NCBI GenBank assembly: GCA_913041495.1
Contig: CAJWHT010000006.1
Location: forward strand, 1 to 63,710
Length of the DNA: 63,710 bases
Source: an uncultured Desulfobacteraceae bacterium
GTDB lineage: Bacteria > Desulfobacterota > Desulfobacteria > Desulfobacterales > Desulfobacteraceae
Direction: 5' to 3'
Each line of letters starts with the position of its first letter. The stretch's first letter is position 1. This document shows, one piece after another, positions 51,364 to 59,486 of the stretch. The notes beneath the pieces were generated by a model. It was not told where the DNA came from and did no database searches. It worked only from the letters and a program-made list of their open reading frames with translations. Made by a program: the position numbers and the translations under genes.

Positions 51364-52398
51364 CTAATTGGCCAGAGCCGGCTGAACAACCACCTGGTTC
51401 CGCCCTTTGTGTTTGGCCTGGTAAAGCGCTCTGTCCGCCCTTTCAATAACACCTGCGTCGGTTTCTTTCATGTCGTAAAGGGCAATGCCCATGGAGGCGG
51501 TGACCCTGCCGATGCGTTTGCCGGATTCCCTGATGGACCACTCTTTTTTGGCCAGGGCGCGCCGAATTTTTTCCGCCACCGCATAGGCCCCGTCCATATC
51601 GGTCTCAGGCAGGAGCACCAGAAATTCTTCTCCCCCGAACCTGGCCACCATATCATTTTTCCGGACCTGGTTCATGAGAATGCGGGCAACACCTTTAAGC
51701 AGGCTGTCCCCCACCAGGTGACCGTGGGTATCGTTCACCTTTTTGAAATAGTCGATATCCATGAGAATCACCGAAAAGGCCGCATTGTTCTGACGGGCGC
51801 GGATCCGCTCCAGTTCCATGCGCTTTTCAAGCCCCCGCCGGTTGGCCAGGCCTGTCAGGGAATCTGTTCTGGCTTCCTGCTGGGAGATTTCCAGTTCACG
51901 GTGAAGCTGGGAGAGATCCTTGGAAGAGACCTCCATTTTATTCTGGAGTTCGGAACCCGACCGGATAATGGCCTTGGTGGTATCCATCATCTGGTCGATG
52001 ATATCTTTTACCCCTTCAAAATCATCCACCTCCTTGAGCTGTCCGGCCAGTTCATCCAGGGCCTGGCCATGCCCTGCCAGATCCCCTTCGGTTTCCGCCA
52101 CATGGCGGGTAATTTCCCGGAGCATGAGGTTGACTTTGGTAAGCAGTCTGGAAATGACAATCCGGTCACCATCCGTGACAAAGGCCTGGTAAACCGTCTC
52201 GATTTTTTTGTTGGTCAAAGGAAGGCTTTCCCGGATAAGACGGTCCACAGCATTTTTCAGCTTGATATTCTTACCGGAGACATACTCGTACCAGACCGTA
52301 TAATTCACGGGGTTGGCTGAAAGATTATGCTTGGCAAGCAGGGCCAGGGTCAATCTTAAATACTCGCCAGCCCTGGGGGTGTCTTCTGTATAATTCAT
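51364..52398 (-). CDS. GGDEF diguanylate cyclase
   Basis: A 344-residue cytoplasmic enzyme that makes c-di-GMP from two GTP. The N-terminal ~170 residues are helical with a coiled coil (ELAGQLKEVDDFEGVKDIID) and no recognised sensor. The GGDEF domain has LTGLANRRGLEKRMELE, the active-site ARFGGEEFLVLLPETD and VTASMGIALYD. An inhibitory RxxD site (RKND) lies five residues before GGEEF, so product feedback is expected. No EAL domain is present. The 182 bp upstream of the stop, to 51182, holds no gene. Confidence 0.92.
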   Translation of the reverse strand: MNYTEDTPRAGEYLRLTLALLAKHNLSANPVNYTVWYEYVSGKNIKLKNAVDRLIRESLPLTNKKIETVYQAFVTDGDRIVISRLLTKVNLMLREITRHVAETEGDLAGHGQALDELAGQLKEVDDFEGVKDIIDQMMDTTKAIIRSGSELQNKMEVSSKDLSQLHRELEISQQEARTDSLTGLANRRGLEKRMELERIRARQNNAAFSVILMDIDYFKKVNDTHGHLVGDSLLKGVARILMNQVRKNDMVARFGGEEFLVLLPETDMDGAYAVAEKIRRALAKKEWSIRESGKRIGRVTASMGIALYDMKETDAGVIERADRALYQAKHKGRNQVVVQPALAN

Positions 52399-52484
52399 AT
52401 CCGGGGTTCCGTCTTAATTCTAAATAATTTCGGCATGTCTTGCATAAATCTTAAGTCCTGTCAAGAAAAGGTCAACACTCAGAA

Positions 52485-53513
52485 TTATGTCACATCCTTT
52501 CCTAACTGACCGCAGCCGGCACAGACAGACCGCCCCTTGCTCCATCGTTTGATAACAAAGACACCGTCCCTGGTCAACCAGTCGGCAAATGCATGCATAT
52601 CCTCGTCACATGGACTTTCATGGGCAAAGGACTGGATGGGGTTGTAAGGAATGAGATTGAGGCGCACCGGCAGGGGGTGGATGAATTCGGCCAGTTGCCG
52701 GGCATGTGCAAGGGAATCGTTCACACCTTTGATCAGGATGTATTCGAATAAAAAGACGCCCCGTTTGCCAAGGGGGTAGTCCGCAAGGCTTTTTTTAAGC
52801 GCCGCCATATCCCAGCGGTTGTTCACAGGCATCAGCCGGGAACGGATACCATCCTCCGGCGCATTTACGGAGACGGCAAGACGGATGCCCGTCATATTCA
52901 TCGCGGCCAGGCGGTCGATACCGGTGGTCAGGCCGGCCGTTGACACCGTGATGTGGCGCAGGGCAACATCAAACCCTTTTTGTGCGTTCATCACCTCTAT
53001 TGCCGTCATTACGGCATCGAAATTATCAAAGGGCTCTCCCATCCCCATGAACACCACGTTCTTGATATCAGCCCCCAGCACATGGCGGGCGTTGTGGAGC
53101 TGTCCCGTAATCTCCGATGGGGTCAGGTTTCTTTTAAACCCCAGTTTGGCGGTTTCACAGAAGGCGCATCCCATCCGGCAGCCCACCTGGCTGGAGACAC
53201 AGAGGGTATTGTGCCGGGTCATGGGGATAATTACCGATTCGATTTTTAGCCCGTCGGATAAACGGGTGATAAATTTGGTCAATTCATCTTCTTGAAACCT
53301 CTTTTCCACCTGCCCCGGATCAAATCTCAGCGTGCCTGTAAGCGCTTGGGACAGCTTTGGGGAGGCCTGAAATTCGGGAGCTAAAAAAACATTAGAATTT
53401 CCCTTTTTGAACACTTCCCTGTATATGGCTTCGGCATGGAACAACCCTTTGCCATAATCATCTTCCAGAATGCGGACCAGCTGGTCCAGAGGGGTTGCAA
53501 GTAAATCTATCAT
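52485..53513 (-). CDS. rlmN: RlmN-family 23S rRNA adenine-C2 methyltransferase
   Basis: A 342-residue radical SAM methyltransferase. ATG 53513 lies 13 bp after the shikimate kinase stop; a longer start at 53585 would overlap that gene. The cluster motif CX3CX2C is in GCRMGCAFCETAK, followed by VVFMGMGEPFDNFDAV and RHITVSTAGLTTGI. The C-terminal Cys of the two-cysteine mechanism is in RSVCAGCGQLG. RlmN normally has A-A-C-G-Q-L here; the additional Cys three residues earlier is unusual. The distant methyl-accepting Cys in TLCVSSQVGC is plausible. An RlmN relative with other specificity (Cfr-like) cannot be excluded. Confidence 0.85.
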   Translation of the reverse strand: MIDLLATPLDQLVRILEDDYGKGLFHAEAIYREVFKKGNSNVFLAPEFQASPKLSQALTGTLRFDPGQVEKRFQEDELTKFITRLSDGLKIESVIIPMTRHNTLCVSSQVGCRMGCAFCETAKLGFKRNLTPSEITGQLHNARHVLGADIKNVVFMGMGEPFDNFDAVMTAIEVMNAQKGFDVALRHITVSTAGLTTGIDRLAAMNMTGIRLAVSVNAPEDGIRSRLMPVNNRWDMAALKKSLADYPLGKRGVFLFEYILIKGVNDSLAHARQLAEFIHPLPVRLNLIPYNPIQSFAHESPCDEDMHAFADWLTRDGVFVIKRWSKGRSVCAGCGQLGKDVT

Positions 53514-53526
53514 ATCGGCGTTCTCT

Positions 53527-54039
53527 CTATAGACCGGAAAGATCAATGATCTGTTCGGCCACCTCCCGGATTTTTCTTCCTTCAACTACAACTTCATGGT
53601 CAGCGGCCTGCCGGTAGAGGGGCAAACGCTTTTCATACAGTTCTTTTGCCTTGTCCAGATCCTGGAGCAAGGGACGCTTTTTTATCTTTTTTTCTGCTTT
53701 CGGATGGTTCTTTATGGCGGAAATGATGCTCTCCACCGTGGAGTGAAGATAGATGACACGTCCGGTTCTTTGGATATTGTTCACCATGAAAAAGCCCCCG
53801 CCGGTGGAAACCACGGTACCGGACACAGAAGCTTCAAGCCAGTCGGCGGTACGCTGCTCCAACTGCCGGAAAGCGGATTCTCCATGTTTGGCGAAAATCT
53901 TTCTGATCTTCATTTTCACCATGGACTCAATCATATCGTCAGTATCTATGGCAAACCGATCGGTCAATTCGGCAAGCGTTCTTGCCGTGCGTCCTTTTCC
54001 CACCCCCATAAATCCTATCAACACTATATTATCCGGCAC
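53527..54039 (-). CDS. aroK: Shikimate kinase
   Basis: A 170-residue kinase of the chorismate pathway. The shikimate-binding Asp pair is in AIDTDDMIESM, the conserved STGGGFF loop and the lid Arg in KKRPLLQ are present, and length is normal. The P-loop is GFMGVGKGRT (residues 9-18): the Ser/Thr that normally follows GK is Gly16, with Thr two residues on. It may still bind ATP, but it is an atypical Walker A. It precedes the rlmN-like gene by 13 bp, with no other aro gene near. Confidence 0.83.
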   Translation of the reverse strand: MPDNIVLIGFMGVGKGRTARTLAELTDRFAIDTDDMIESMVKMKIRKIFAKHGESAFRQLEQRTADWLEASVSGTVVSTGGGFFMVNNIQRTGRVIYLHSTVESIISAIKNHPKAEKKIKKRPLLQDLDKAKELYEKRLPLYRQAADHEVVVEGRKIREVAEQIIDLSGL

Positions 54040-54232
54040 TTTCCGCTCCCTCTTTGGTTCAATCCGGCTCGATTCCAGTTATAAACAATACAGTATATCA
54101 CACTATCCCGGCTGTTGGTGGAATGAACACAAAAAAGCAGAAAGACCATCTGTTTTTCATTGACTTGCAGGCCTCAAGCGGGCAGGCTGAATATTATTTT
54201 CCACCCCAGGTTCCCGGCAACACCCAGGAGAA

Positions 54233-56599
54233 ATGATGATCAAGCGCACCTTAAATTCCATTGTGCTCATCCCTTTTGCTTTTCTACTTGGCTTATTCCT
54301 TATGAATCCTTCAATCTGCGGTGCGTCCCGCGGTTCCGGCTGCACCACAAAAGACTGCCACGCAGGAATTATGGATATTGTTCCCGGTAAGCTTCCCATG
54401 ATGGCCCTGATCCAGCAAAACGGTCTGCGGCACGGGGATATGGACGGCTGCGTGGTCTGTCACGGGGGCAATCCCAGCACCCGGAAAAAAGAAAAGGCCC
54501 ATCAAGGCATCCCGGAAAGCCTCCAAAGCGCCCCCGGTCCCAAGAACTTTTACCCTGATCCCGGCGATATCTGGATTGCGAAGAACACCTGCGGGATCTG
54601 CCACGCAGGTTATGTGGAACGCGCACAAAAATCCCTGATGAATACCGAGGCGGGAAAAATCCAGGGGAACCTGAATACCTGGGGAACCGAACAGGGATAC
54701 AGGGTGCACCTGGGAAATCATGAGATGGGCGATGATGACGGCCCTGTTCCCTCCGGGATGAGCCTTGCCTATGAGACCTATATGACAGAGATGAAAAAGG
54801 GCTTTCCGGATCAGTTTCCGGATCACCTCAACCGGCTTCCTTCTCCGTCAATTGAGGAAGTTGAAGCAAATCCATCCCTGGCCGCCCTGGTTTATCAGCG
54901 CCGGGAATGCCAGCGCTGCCACATCGGGGTAAGGGGGCGGAATGCAAGGGGAGACTTTAGGGGGAAAGGATGTTCAGCCTGCCACATGCCCTACGGCAAC
55001 GAAGGTCTTTACCAGGGAAAGGACAAAAGCATTCCCAAAGATGAACCCGGGCATATCCTGAGGCACCGGATCGCCGGTAACCGGAAAACCGGGGGCATTC
55101 CGGTTGCCACCTGCAACACCTGCCATAACAGGGGCAAGCGGATCGGGGTATCCTTTTCAGGCCTCATGGAATCCCCCTTCGCCGGCCCGTTTGACGATAA
55201 AGGCGCCCCCCAGCCGAAACTCCACGGAAAAACCTATACACAGGTTTCCGAAGACCTCCACCACCGGCGGCAAAGCCGGGACGGAAACCCGGAGGGCGGC
55301 CTGCTCTGCCAGGACTGCCATACCAGTCTTGACGTCCACGGGGACGGGAACTTCCAGGGCACCACCCTGGCCCAGGTGGAAATTGAATGTACGGACTGCC
55401 ACGGCACCCCCACCGCCTACCCCTGGGATCTTCCCCTGGGCCACGGGGATGAGTTCGGCCGAAAGCCTTCCGTCACAGCCAGGGGAACGGCAGATACCCG
55501 GCTCATGTCAAGCCAGCAGTTCGGGTTTGACTATGCCCCAGGGGACGGCTACATCCTGTCTGCACGGGGCAATCCGCTGGGCAATGTAGTGAAAATCGGC
55601 AACGGGATCATCGTCCATTCCGCCACCGGCAGGGATTACCGGGTACCGGTGTTAAAAAACCAGTCTGCTGTCTGGAAGACCGAAGAGACACCTGCGAATA
55701 CAGCGGCAACCGTAGCCATGGCAGGGGTCAGCCGGCATATGGAGCGCATGGAGTGCTATGCCTGCCACGGATCATGGGCCCCCCAATGTTACGGCTGCCA
55801 CGTCAGCCTGGACTATACAGACCCCAAGGCGACCGGCACTGACTGGGTGGCGGTCTCAAACCGGGAAAAGGAATTGGCAGAATCCTCGAATGATCATCCG
55901 GTAAGGGAAGTCGATGCAAAAACCCCAGGGGATATCCGTGAGATGAACGGGTATATGCGATGGGAAACCCCCGTTCTCGGCATCAACGGGGAAGGACGGG
56001 TATCCCCTCTCATCCCGGGGTGCCAGGTGGTGTATACCCTCATCGGCAGCAACGGAACCCCAAGGGCGCACAACATGGTGCCGGAAAACCCTGTGGAAGC
56101 ATCGGCAGCCGGGCAATCACACATCCCTTTGGCCATGGATATGGCACCGGTCCAACCCCATACGGCAAGCCCCAAGGCAAGGTCCTGCGAGAGTTGCCAC
56201 AACACCCCCAAAACCCTTGGGCTCGGCATCAACGGCGGACAGTTTAAAACCACCGGCACCCGGGACCTGGTTGTTGATCTTCACTCCCCGGACACCCTTA
56301 CGCCTCTGCCCAAAACCGTCAGGGTTCAGATCCCCGGCATACCGGCAATGCCCTTTGACTGGTCCGCGGTATCGGCGCCGGACGGCACCCAACTTGCCAC
56401 GGTGGGCACCCACTGGCCCCTGAGCCGCGCCTTTAATCGGGAGGAGCAACAACGGATCAGCCGGACAGGATTGTGTATCGGATGCCATAGATACCAGGGC
56501 AGCCGGGCCTGGGAAAAACTTGACAAAGAGGGGACCCTTGACAATGCCGCCCACTCCCGCCTGATGGGGGAACTGCTAAAAAAATCCGCACACCCTTGA
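54233..56599 (+). CDS. Twelve-haem c-type cytochrome, secreted
   Basis: A 788-residue exported electron-transfer protein. A signal peptide (residues 1-~31, RTLNSIVLIPFAFLLGLFLM) starts at ATG 54233 with CAGGAG upstream. There are eleven CXXCH haem sites (CVVCH, CGICH, CQRCH, CSACH, CNTCH, CQDCH, CTDCH, CYACH, CYGCH, CESCH, CIGCH) plus one CX4CH site (CTTKDCH, residues 37-43) of the kind seen in some multihaem cytochromes. Haems fall in an N-terminal group, a central group and a last pair, with a beta-rich haem-free stretch about 415-500. No membrane anchor or partner gene is adjacent. It is likely periplasmic or exposed outside the cell. Confidence 0.88.
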   Translation: MMIKRTLNSIVLIPFAFLLGLFLMNPSICGASRGSGCTTKDCHAGIMDIVPGKLPMMALIQQNGLRHGDMDGCVVCHGGNPSTRKKEKAHQGIPESLQSAPGPKNFYPDPGDIWIAKNTCGICHAGYVERAQKSLMNTEAGKIQGNLNTWGTEQGYRVHLGNHEMGDDDGPVPSGMSLAYETYMTEMKKGFPDQFPDHLNRLPSPSIEEVEANPSLAALVYQRRECQRCHIGVRGRNARGDFRGKGCSACHMPYGNEGLYQGKDKSIPKDEPGHILRHRIAGNRKTGGIPVATCNTCHNRGKRIGVSFSGLMESPFAGPFDDKGAPQPKLHGKTYTQVSEDLHHRRQSRDGNPEGGLLCQDCHTSLDVHGDGNFQGTTLAQVEIECTDCHGTPTAYPWDLPLGHGDEFGRKPSVTARGTADTRLMSSQQFGFDYAPGDGYILSARGNPLGNVVKIGNGIIVHSATGRDYRVPVLKNQSAVWKTEETPANTAATVAMAGVSRHMERMECYACHGSWAPQCYGCHVSLDYTDPKATGTDWVAVSNREKELAESSNDHPVREVDAKTPGDIREMNGYMRWETPVLGINGEGRVSPLIPGCQVVYTLIGSNGTPRAHNMVPENPVEASAAGQSHIPLAMDMAPVQPHTASPKARSCESCHNTPKTLGLGINGGQFKTTGTRDLVVDLHSPDTLTPLPKTVRVQIPGIPAMPFDWSAVSAPDGTQLATVGTHWPLSRAFNREEQQRISRTGLCIGCHRYQGSRAWEKLDKEGTLDNAAHSRLMGELLKKSAHP

Positions 56600-56722
56600 T
56601 TTAACCCCATCTAGACGCTCGATCAAATCGAAATTCCGGCATTGATGTTCCATCCGGAACCTGGTAGACTTCCGCCGGACAATTTATTAACACTTGCTTA
56701 TAAATAAATTAAGGAACGCATT

Positions 56723-57544
56723 ATGGCTGAACTTGAATTCTACCGCGTTGAAAAGAAGGGACACGTTGCCTGGGTATACCTGAACCGCCCGGATAAGAAG
56801 AATGCAATGAACCCACCGGCCTGGGAAGAGCCCCTACAGATATTCGAAGACCTCAACAACGATGAGGAAATCCGGGCCGTTGTCATTGCCGGGGAAGGCC
56901 CCTGTTTCTCTGCCGGCATCGATCTTGTGGGCATGATGCCCGAGCTGCCCGAACTCATGGAACAAGAGCAGAAGGGCGCCGTAAAATGGAAGCTTCTGCC
57001 CAAAGTCAAAAAGCTCCAGGACGGCATTTCCTGCATTGAATGGTGCAAAAAACCCGTTATTGCAGCCATCCACGGCCATTGTATCGGCGCCGGCCTCGAC
57101 ATGGCAACCGCCTGTGATATCCGGCTGTGTTCTGCTGATGCCGGCTTTTGCCTCAAAGAGTCCGCCGTGGGGTTTGTGGCCGACGTCGGGGTGCTCCAGA
57201 GAATCCCCTTGATCGTGGGGCAGGGACATGCCAGGGAACTGGCTTATTCCGCAAAAACAATATCTGCTCAACGGGCCAGGGAAATTCTTTTGGTTAATGA
57301 TGTTTTCGATACCAAAGAGGCGCTGTTTGAAGGCGCCCAGGCCCTGGCCGAAGAGATCGCAGCCAACTCCCCCCTGGCGGTTCAGGCCTCAAAGGATGTC
57401 CTGAACTACGGCGTCGGCAAAGGCATAGACGACGGGTTGAACTATGTGGCCTCCATCAGTGCCAATATCATTCCGTCCAACGATCTTATGGAGGCGGTTA
57501 CCGCATTCATGGAAAAACGGGCACCCAAGTTCACGGGTAAATAA
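56723..57544 (+). CDS. Enoyl-CoA hydratase/isomerase, dienoyl-CoA isomerase-like
   Basis: A 273-residue crotonase-fold enzyme. Oxyanion-hole regions are CFSAGIDLVGMM and HGHCIGAGLDMATACDIRLC. The segment KESAVGFVADVGVLQRIPLI matches the active-site region of delta3,5-delta2,4-dienoyl-CoA isomerases (Asp in ADVG) rather than ordinary hydratases. It ends MEKRAPKFTGK. This would serve beta-oxidation of unsaturated or aromatic-derived acyl-CoAs. It stands alone, with 123 bp upstream containing small GTTCC/GGAAC hairpins. It is convergent with the chemoreceptor gene. Confidence 0.85.
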   Translation: MAELEFYRVEKKGHVAWVYLNRPDKKNAMNPPAWEEPLQIFEDLNNDEEIRAVVIAGEGPCFSAGIDLVGMMPELPELMEQEQKGAVKWKLLPKVKKLQDGISCIEWCKKPVIAAIHGHCIGAGLDMATACDIRLCSADAGFCLKESAVGFVADVGVLQRIPLIVGQGHARELAYSAKTISAQRAREILLVNDVFDTKEALFEGAQALAEEIAANSPLAVQASKDVLNYGVGKGIDDGLNYVASISANIIPSNDLMEAVTAFMEKRAPKFTGK

Positions 57545-57571
57545 AAGGGCACTGTCGGCAGTTTATCAGCC

Positions 57572-59281
57572 TTATACCTTGAATTTACGCACCATCTCCT
57601 GAAGGCTTTGACCGAAGTCGTTGAGATGGCCGACACTGTCGCTGACCTGTGCTGCGCTTTCATTGACAGCCCGGGCGTTGGCATCCACACCGGCAATGTC
57701 CTCTGCAATTCCCAGGGCAGCTTCGGCTGAGGCGGAAATATTCTCATGGGTTTCCCGGATACCGACGGCCGCCTGGGAGATATTTTTTGACATTTCTCCT
57801 GATGTGATGGACTGCTCTTCTATGGCCGTGGCAATGGAGGAGACAAGGCCGTCCACCTCGGAAACCACCGAGGAAATCTGGCCGATCTCCTCCACGGTTC
57901 CGCCGGAGGATTGCTGCACTTTTGAGATGCGCCGGCTGATGTCTTCAGCGGCCCGGGCGGTCTGCTCCGCCAGGTCCTTGATTTCATTGGCCACCACGGC
58001 AAATCCCTTTCCGGCCTCACCGGCCCTGGCAGCCTCTATGGTGGCATTCAGCGCCAGCAGGTTGGTCTGACCGGAAATTTCCGAAATCACGGCCGTCACC
58101 TCACCGATCTCCCTGGCATCGGCCCCCAGTTCATCCACTTTGGCCGATGCATGCCTGGCCGTGGAAACAGCATCAGCCGTGATGGACTTGGCCTCCCCCG
58201 TACTCTTAGCAATTTCATTCACCGTGGCGTTCATCTGTTCCATGGCCGCAGAAACCATGTCCAGATTGGCAGAGGATTGCTCTGACCCTTGGGCCACAGC
58301 GTTCAGCCGTTCACTCATATCCCGGGCCGCACCGGATACAGCCCCGGAGCGTTCCGACATTTCCCCGGCACCGGACTCAAGGTCTCCCGCCACCTTGGAA
58401 AGCCCGGTGGATGTCTTGTTCAATGTGGCCACCCCCGATGCGATTCTGCGGAACATCTGGGCCAGTTCTCCCACCATCTCATTGATGGCTCCCACCATCA
58501 CCCCGATCTCGTCTTTCTGGGCAATCTTAAGGGAATGGGTGAGATCGCCCTTGGCCACGGCATGAATGAAAGCATCCGCCCGCTTGATGGGTCCGGCAAT
58601 CTTTCCGGAAACGATAATTCCTAAGCCAGCTGCCACGGCAAGGCCTGCCAGGGTTGCCGTCCAGATCAGGGTGCCGGCTTTGTCTTTTTCCGATTTAACC
58701 TCTGCCTCTGCCGCAGAAATCAACTTCTGGGTGATATCAACCACCTCGTCAAGCCGGGCATTGAGCAGGTTGCCCTTTTCAATGGTGATGTCGTCTATGG
58801 TATCCAGCAGATCATAGTCGTAGGGTTCCGCCGACAATTGTTTTTTCATCTGGTCATAGGCAATTTCAAAGTTGGGCAGGATATTCTTTTCATAGTCCGT
58901 TCCCGAGGCCTGGACGATATTGCGCAAATCCTCGTCTTTTGCTGGGAAAATGGTTTTTGAATCATGAACCGCCCCGGATAGAATGGCATTCCTGTAGAAG
59001 TTAAAGGCCTTTATATTTGCCTCATGATCTTTCCAGATCGTATCCAGCTGCTCCGTATCCAAGGCGGCCATAAGCTTCATCACCACCATAATATCCTGGC
59101 TGAGGACCAACTTCATGTTGGTGGCCGCATCAATGAGGGGAGCCGACTCAATCACGGTATTGAACTTCATCTCCAGATTTTTCATTCCCCTGTAGCTGAT
59201 CAGGCTTACCACCGCCGTTATCGAGGCAATAACAAGAAATCCTGTCATCAGTTTTCCGCGAAGTGTTTTAAGTATCCCCAT
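57572..59281 (-). CDS. Methyl-accepting chemotaxis protein
   Basis: A 569-residue chemoreceptor. TM1 (~11-33) and TM2 (~190-212) flank a ~155-residue periplasmic four-helix-bundle sensor (4HB_MCP-like). A HAMP domain follows (~213-265; [20 protein letters not shown]), then the coiled-coil signalling domain with the conserved hairpin [20 protein letters not shown]. There is no CheR-docking pentapeptide at the end (EMVRKFKV). The ligand is unknown and no che gene is nearby. Confidence 0.93.
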   Translation of the reverse strand: MGILKTLRGKLMTGFLVIASITAVVSLISYRGMKNLEMKFNTVIESAPLIDAATNMKLVLSQDIMVVMKLMAALDTEQLDTIWKDHEANIKAFNFYRNAILSGAVHDSKTIFPAKDEDLRNIVQASGTDYEKNILPNFEIAYDQMKKQLSAEPYDYDLLDTIDDITIEKGNLLNARLDEVVDITQKLISAAEAEVKSEKDKAGTLIWTATLAGLAVAAGLGIIVSGKIAGPIKRADAFIHAVAKGDLTHSLKIAQKDEIGVMVGAINEMVGELAQMFRRIASGVATLNKTSTGLSKVAGDLESGAGEMSERSGAVSGAARDMSERLNAVAQGSEQSSANLDMVSAAMEQMNATVNEIAKSTGEAKSITADAVSTARHASAKVDELGADAREIGEVTAVISEISGQTNLLALNATIEAARAGEAGKGFAVVANEIKDLAEQTARAAEDISRRISKVQQSSGGTVEEIGQISSVVSEVDGLVSSIATAIEEQSITSGEMSKNISQAAVGIRETHENISASAEAALGIAEDIAGVDANARAVNESAAQVSDSVGHLNDFGQSLQEMVRKFKV

Positions 59282-59329
59282 CCTCTCCTCCAGACAATGA
59301 ATCAGATTTAGTTTTTACAAACGACCCCA

Positions 59330-59358
59330 TTCATACGAAGGGATAATGGGAAAGTCAA
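59330..59358 (-). promoter_or_regulatory. Candidate sigma-70 promoter of the chemoreceptor gene
   Basis: Minus strand TTGACT (59358-59353), 17-bp spacer, TATGAA (59335-59330), about 50 bp upstream of ATG 59281. The rest of the 205-bp gap holds nothing I recognise. Confidence 0.45.
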
Positions 59359-59486
59359 GAAATTGTAATTGAACCCCGAATATGAGTAGGCGATAATCTT
59401 TAGAGCCCTTTCACCAAGTGGTTTGCCCTGGGTTATACACATACCGGACAAATACGGTGCCCGAAACCAAACCTTTGCCCGGGACT

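Noticed and set aside
51261-51449. 62-codon plus-strand ORF overlapping the end of the diguanylate cyclase gene
   Set aside because: No ribosome site, no family pattern, and more than half of it is antisense to the GGDEF domain.
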